A stretch of 64,000 nt of DNA from Thuidium tamariscinum (taxonomy: Eukaryota; Streptophyta; Bryopsida; Hypnales; Thuidiaceae): the NCBI GenBank assembly GCA_947034885.2, contig OX344753.2:13454001-13518000 (forward strand). Reading direction: 5' to 3'. A program made the position numbers and the translations under genes. The notes beneath the pieces were generated by a model. The model was not told where the DNA came from. It searched no databases and worked only from the letters and a program-made list of their open reading frames with translations. Shown here in pieces: positions 58,340 to 64,000 of this stretch (positions within the stretch are counted from its first letter, which is position 1; every line of letters begins with the position of its first letter).

Positions 58340-61000
58340 GAACTGGATCCGGCTCCCATGTTAAGTTTCTCTATGAGGATTCAATTTTGAAGCCTTTTGT
58401 AGAGCACCATGGCCAGCCTGCAACCCTTCTCCTGCAACCCTCCTGCAAACCGAAGATTTCGGAGAAGTGGTGAGACACATACAATTTTGTTGCTTGACAA
58501 TCAGGCAACCCTGATTTCAGCGCATTCCCTTGATTAGGGGTATTAGATTAAATGATATTTGAAGGAGGGGGTGTTTTGAAGTGAGGCCTTTTCATTAGTT
58601 GAGGCTTTTTCATTAGTTTGGGAATTTATTTTAGACTACACGATTCAATGGGTAGAGATTTTGTACGGGGTCAAGTAGTTCTTGACTACTTCCTGTGGTT
58701 AAAGGAAAAGTGGGCATTTTATAGCAAGTGTGACAGTTCTTTTTCAATGTTTGAACATTTGAAAATGATGCGTACAATCACTTTGTTGGTGGGAGAGCTG
58801 CAACAGCTCTCTACAGATGCTTTGTGAGACTGCTCAGTGATCAGCATTTCATTGTTCGATACTCAGCATTTCATCTCAAGATTGTCTCGAAGATTTGAGG
58901 GTTTCAAGCTTTTCAAATCTAATTAACCTTTCTAGAGATAAATACTGTGGAAATAATCTCGGAGTGTGCTTCACTTGTGGTGCATGGAACAATAATGAGA
59001 ATTCCATCAGATACGCATTTGAATGTGCAAAACAATGTAGATAAAGTATCTGTGGGAGCCAAAACCCAATTTTCCTGTGCACCCACTTCCCAATTAGAGC
59101 CTTGAAATGGGAGACAATCCAAGGTGTTGGAAAGATGTGGGTAGGGATGCAATTGGGAATTGGGTCAACAGTGGGAATTGCGTTTCAACAGTGGTAACTA
59201 TTGACAATGTCGTCTTTAGAGTTTGATTGCATCATTACAAACATTACCCAACCTAATAATCCTATTATTCATCTCCAATTGATCTCTTTTTATCTAAAAG
59301 TCACATTTCACGTCCAAGTTATCTGCATTGACCGGAGTCTCTGACCATAAATTCGGTGTCAAGTCTACAGTCACATGGTTCAAACTGTCCATCTACTTCA
59401 AAAATGAGGGAGCTAGGGGTTCAGTTTGTGAATTCACACAGACCTTCATGAAGATGGCGTCCCCGTCATTGGGAACGGACTCGAACATGTTCCCAGCCAC
59501 ATGCTCCACTCCTGCCATGGCTCAGTCAGTCCGCTTCAGTTCCCTTTCTCGGTCATATAAGCTTCCAAACCTACCAATTTACCAGCAATCTTCAATGCAA
59601 GGTGAAACACAAGTTCCACAACAAGTTGCGGAATGAAGGGAGTTTTGAGAGTTTCGCATGCCAAGGAAATGGAAACGGACGTGTATTTCCCACCTCTGTC
59701 AGTGTTTGGATGAATCATTTCCACCTCCAAGCTAAGTGAGATTCCATTCCCCCGTTTCATGAGTTGGGTGGTTCTCTCTTCAAACTCCCTAACTTGCATG
59801 TGTTGAGACAGTGCATGCACACAAAAATCAAAAGCCTGGTGCGCGCGTCACTGCGAAATTGCAGTGAAGGTTTCAAAATTGATGACGAAATTCTCGGGTA
59901 GAAATCCATGCATTTAGGAGTCTTGGAACCCAAATAGGGATGAAGTGTTTAATTTGCTCTTGCTGAGCTTGAAGAGTTCAGCATGAAGGAACGAGAACGA
60001 ACTTGACCATCATTCTCAGCATGAGCAGTTGATTAATTAGCACGACCAGCTGATTAATGTCAATGTGAAAATGGTGCATGGTGAAGTTCCATTACCATAA
60101 CATTCTGTGACTCTGCCTTCTCTCTATAGGGAAGGGTGTGGCATATTCCACACCCAATAGCCTCTCCATCCTCCACATGTCCACTTACTTCAGTAGTTAT
60201 TGATAAAACACTGTTGGGATGTCAAATATTCCACACCCTCCACTGTTGAGAGAAAGCAGAGCCAACTAATGCTCCTGAATGTTATGACTTAATTTGGTGT
60301 GGGTCAAGACCAGTGTTCCTTAAAATGGCTAAAAATCACTCTGTTTCTATCTAGATTTTGCCTGTACTAAATGTACATTGCAATTTTTTTTCCAAAAATG
60401 AAGATTTGAGCAAGTTTCGCCAACTCCGTACCTGAAGATGCAAAACTACGATTTGATTTACCGAGTAGTTAGGGTTTAACTTTCATCCGCTAATAATGGA
60501 AATAGGATTAGCTACAAATAGACTAAACGTAAATAGGGTTAGCAAGTACTTTACCTGAGCCATCCGATCTTCGTGCTGGTGGCTCCATCTGCACCGTTGG
60601 TGTTGGTGCAGGTTTAGTTGGAATTTCATCTTGTTCTGTGTAGCATTTGCATTAATTTTCCTGCTTCCAGCACCTTGAGTCCTTACCTTGTACAACATTT
60701 ACATTAAATTTTGTTTGAATGCAAGAATGATTCCTCCATTCTTGCAGAAATGCCAGCATTGTGCACTTTCAACTTTGGAGCTCCATTTTGCAAAAATTGG
60801 AGGCGGCGAAGCGGATCTCTACCACTTCTTTTCGGTTGTGAACTTTTGAGAGACGTTTGAGCTTCTAGTTTCTCGTGCATGTACGGCAATTCTGAAATGG
60901 AGCCTCCCGCTCTTCAATTTGCCTTACAAATTGTGGCGTTTGTTGAGTGTGACACTAGCGCGGAGTTGCAACGCGTTCATGGGTCTGGTCATTTGGGAGA
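58340..61000. other. Downstream intergenic, weak ORFs
   Basis: The 3' UTR of the E3 ligase gene presumably starts here, but no poly(A) site can be fixed. Overlapping ORFs at 59328-59636 (+, 102 codons) and 59536-59820 (-, 94 codons) are not recognised. The 60480-60900 stretch also has no supported gene. Confidence 0.4.
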
Positions 61001-61276
61001 CTGGGACTCTGGATTTGGATGTGCATGTGTGTAATTGAGAGCGGCCACGGCTTGGAAAATATAATTGGCTGCGTTTTGGTGTTTGCAGTTTGGCTTTCTG
61101 TACCCCGAGAATTCTTTGTGAAACTCCAAAACCCTTTTTATGCGTTGCATTTGCAATTTCGTTTCCAATTTGTTTTTTGTACATCTGCTTTCCGCTGTTT
61201 TGCACTTTGTTTGGATTCCATCGTTTTCTTCTGCGTTTGGTGGTGGATTTGGAGGTGCAGGGCTTCAGGTGGTGCA

Positions 61277-61633
61277 ATGGCACCCAAATTGAAGTTGCCA
61301 AAGAATTTCAGGGTGTGCACTTTTGGATCTTCAAGAAACGCGCATGGTTTAGGAGAAAACATGACGCCTCTTGACGCAGCGATGGCTCCGATCCACGCAA
61401 GTGATGATGGCGTGGGGGATTGCATGATGCGCATGTCTGAGACACGCCTGGGAGACCCCTTTCCTGGGTTGTTGTCTCGCCTGGGGTCATTGCAAGAGAC
61501 ACTTACCATTTTTGGCTTAAAATGGCCTATTTCAATGAGTCTTGTGACTTTTGGAATAATTTTTAAAAAAATAAAAAAAATAAAAATGGATAATTTGAAG
61601 AGCAATGAGAATACTATATCTCTTAAGATTTAA
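61277..61633 (+). CDS. Unrecognised ORF after a GC-richer stretch
   Basis: An ATG at 61277 (MAPKLKLPKNFRVCTFGSSR) opens about 75 codons of balanced composition before the sequence turns AT-rich at 61510 and the frame becomes Lys/Asn-rich until the stop. The same frame is open upstream from 61019. It could be a first exon or a captured gene fragment. There is no domain match, and minus-strand ORFs of similar length overlap it. Confidence 0.2.
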   Translation: MAPKLKLPKNFRVCTFGSSRNAHGLGENMTPLDAAMAPIHASDDGVGDCMMRMSETRLGDPFPGLLSRLGSLQETLTIFGLKWPISMSLVTFGIIFKKIKKIKMDNLKSNENTISLKI

Positions 61634-61639
61634 AAAGAA

Positions 61640-62745
61640 TTCAAACTTAAAAAAATTTAACTCTAAAAGTTATATACAAAGAAAGTTTAATGAAAGATAC
61701 CATTTTTCATGTCAATTTCATAGCGTGTATGTTCACGCAAATAAATTTCAATTGAAAGAAATGAACTAGTAAGAGTAGTCCTAGAAATATGAGGTTTTAG
61801 AATACATAAGAGAATTTCAAATCTAACCATTTCTTATGTTTAGAGTTTTTAGGTCTTCTTGTAAGTTAGGTACATAATGGTTGCAAGGACCCACAAGGGT
61901 TCCACTACAAAGTTTTGTAAGGACTTACAACGACTCATTATTAAGCTTCAAAACAATGATCACATTTGTAAAGCCACCAAGCAAATTGAGGCATTTCATA
62001 GTTTAAGAAAGTCCATTCAAGGTGACTCTTGTCTTTCGTCTATCCTATCTTATGTTTTCAACTTTGAAATCATTGTAAAAAAAATTAAATCAACTGAGTT
62101 TAGGAAAATTACATAGCCTCTTGGGTTGCCTTTTTCTTGAGTTTGCCAATAAACGTTTTTGTCCTTTGACCTTGATATAGTGGCATTAGAAAAAATAAGG
62201 TAGAGATATCTATAATAGACAATTTAAGCATTTCACTTTATAGCATGTGGAAAATCCATTGTGAAATTAAGCAGTGTGTATTTAAACATAACAATGAAGA
62301 ACAATGTAGAGAAATAAGGATTTTTTCCTTCAAAAATGAACATTTCATTTGACGTAAATGTGGATTTTTCATTTAGATTCATTTTAGATTCATAGATTCA
62401 CCTATTGTGATTACAATAAAACCTTTCTTATTAAACCTCTTCAACTCAATGTGTTAGACTGATTGAGTTAAGGCCCATTCCCACCTGGAACTAGTAAAGA
62501 TTTAGGTGCATTTACAGGGTTAGAATGTCCCTATTGAGCCTCTTTCAGGGGCAAGGATGGGATGTGGGCAGATCAAGGGCTGCTCCCCATCTCTTTGAAG
62601 ACCCATCAATCTAATTCTAATTTTGGCTTAAATTTGGTTTTTTCAACACAACAGATGAGAATGCTATTGAACACAAGATTTTCAATAAGAAAATCAAAGC
62701 AATGATGTGGGTTTCGTGCAACATGTTCACTTGAGTCTCATAGCC
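61640..62745. other. AT-rich intergenic, no gene seen
   Basis: One 79-codon ORF (61877-62116) has no recognisable features. No RNA gene or clear repeat was recognised. Confidence 0.45.
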
Positions 62746-62749
62746 AATC

Positions 62750-63065
62750 TTATGTCAAAGGGGGAGAGGAGAGAAACTCTTTATACTAGTGGAGTAGTCG
62801 TGGGTGAAACAAACCGTATGGGATATGTAATTTAGGAGAAAAAAGAGCTCCTCCATTCATGGTTGTGGAAATGTAGGAATTGTGATAAAAGTTAATTTCA
62901 GGCCTCATTCAAACATAGTATAATATATTTTTTCTCAAAAAACTCCAAACTAAAAAAAGTTGGGGAATCAAGTACACTTTTACCTCCAAAAATCTATTTG
63001 AGATTTAAATACTCCACCTAAAAGTTATGGACAAATTTCAGAGGAGGTGTTCAAAAATGTCCCCA
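62750..63065 (+). repeat. Diverged copy of one arm of the 7.8-8.5 kb palindrome
   Basis: Collinear with 7840-8120: GGGGGAGA-GAG-AACT, GTATGGGATATGT-A-TT, GGAG-AGCT, TTTCAG-CCTCATT-A--CATAGTA, GGATCAAGT-AC-TTTTA, TTTGAGATTT and AAAAGTTATG-ACAAATTT. Only one arm is apparent as a close match here. Sequence at 63105-63260 (ATGAAGTCTAAAATTCAACTTC) may be a badly eroded opposite arm. Confidence 0.6.
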
Positions 63066-63615
63066 AAAAATGTCCTTTCCACACACACCTCTAGAATTCG
63101 TCAAGAACTCTTACATGAGGCTTCAAAATCTCAAGTGCATTTTTAGAGATAAATGTTAGCTTGCTTCTCCCACTTTTCTTAATTCTCTTTTTTTCTTGGA
63201 AGAAGCTATTATACAATGCCCAAATGAAGTCTAAAATTCAACTTCAAACACAATTCTTGTGTTTGTGCTTAACCATTAGCAGCTTTGTTCTTATGAACAA
63301 AATTGAAAAGTGTTGAAAATTGTACAATCTTAGAGGTGTAGAATTCTCTATTTAAGTAAGTGAACCCAATTGTGATACTTTTCTTAAGGTGATGGTCTTT
63401 ACAAATTCCTATCAAATTTGTACAATATTGTTGTAGGAACACCAATTTTTTAGCATTGTGAAAATTCATAATTTATTCATATGTTGTGTAAAAAAATGTG
63501 TTTTTAAAGATTTTAGAGTACTCGACTAACTTCCACTAAAATCATACAAGAATTTGGTAGTTTCTTTATACAAGCAATGTGCAATTGCATATTCAATCAT
63601 ATATTTGCATAATTG

Positions 63616-64000
63616 CTTAATCCCTAAAGGTTTTTGATTATGTTTTCACCAAAAATGCTCCAAAACTGCCATTTCTAATACAAATGCAAATTATTTTTTT
63701 AAAACACATTTTGACTCATATAACCGTAGGATCTTGTAGTAAGGTGGTTTATAAACATGTGGAAAAAATTTCAGAAATTTCCACTATGTAGATTGCAAGA
63801 TATATGCATTTGAATTGACAAAAGTTTTTTTTTTTATCCCTGCGAAATCCGGGCAGCTGCACTTCACAAGGTCACATTTGTGTGAAAAAAAATTCAAAAT
63901 GGTGGTTACTCTTTGAATTCTTACTTCAATGCAAGTTGGCTACATTCTCAAAAAATTTCAAACCATTTGGAATTGTACAACATATAGGAAAAAATAAGTA
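63616..64000 (+). mobile_element. TTTAACCCCTAAAG-family element, cut by window end
   Basis: Starts TTAATCCCTAAAGGTTTTTG and follows 44937-45310 closely (GTAGGATCTTGTAGTAA-GTGG, ATCCCTGCGAAA-TCCGGGCAGC, GGTCACATTTGTGTG) up to the window edge. It is closer to the 44.9-kb copy than to the two near 14-16 kb. Confidence 0.85.

Noticed and set aside
1..64000. tRNA, rRNA and CRISPR features
   Set aside because: I found no convincing tRNA cloverleaf, rRNA sequence or regularly spaced CRISPR-like array; the short tandem arrays are ordinary minisatellites.

Overview
The window is about 64 kb of AT-rich plant nuclear DNA. Three things point to a land plant: spliceosomal genes with short GT-AG introns, a plastid-type pyruvate kinase with an N-terminal transit-like leader, and plant families such as the neprosin (DUF239) glutamic peptidases and the CHY/CTCHY/RING ubiquitin ligases. 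The gene sequences and sparse layout would fit a bryophyte or other non-seed plant, but that is an inference and no species is claimed. Only one gene looks intact; most of the rest is dispersed, inverted and tandem repeats.

Layout. 1-2.8 kb: no gene seen. 2.8-5.1 kb: a decayed minus-strand gene of unknown family, with a minisatellite in one intron. 5.3-10.2 kb: scattered minus-strand exons of a second unknown gene, interrupted by two CACTA-type elements with clear target-site duplications (1,569 bp and 171 bp). The larger one carries a palindrome with arms of about 330 bp. 10.7-16.6 kb: AT-rich repeats, including a head-to-head pair of a terminal-inverted-repeat element and a tandem dimer. 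16.7-22.6 kb: a mosaic locus. Five full exons and the start of a sixth from a plastidial pyruvate kinase alpha-like gene run in frame into a broken neprosin gene, followed by the possible 3' exons of a third gene; all lie on the plus strand. 23-54 kb: intergenic, with repeated families (about 380 bp in three copies, a Tourist-like MITE in two copies, several other elements) and a few weak ORFs. 54.0-58.4 kb: an apparently intact nine-exon CHY-CTCHY-RING E3 ligase gene with a GC-richer 5' region and a tandem duplication covering its first exon/intron boundary. 58.4-64 kb: weak ORFs and copies of repeats seen earlier.

The most notable point is the pyruvate kinase/neprosin junction. The splice phase and reading frame stay open from the kinase into the neprosin propeptide, but the kinase lacks its C-terminal part and carries changes at normally invariant residues, and the neprosin part has several in-frame stops. 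The locus is best read as a gene-fragment chimera, either insertion into a resident gene or capture by a transposon. Several premature stops here and in the 3.4-5.1 kb gene could each be one C-to-T change from CAG or CGA, which would fit decay of methylated DNA. All splice sites were placed by eye from GT/AG borders and protein continuity; there is no transcript evidence.
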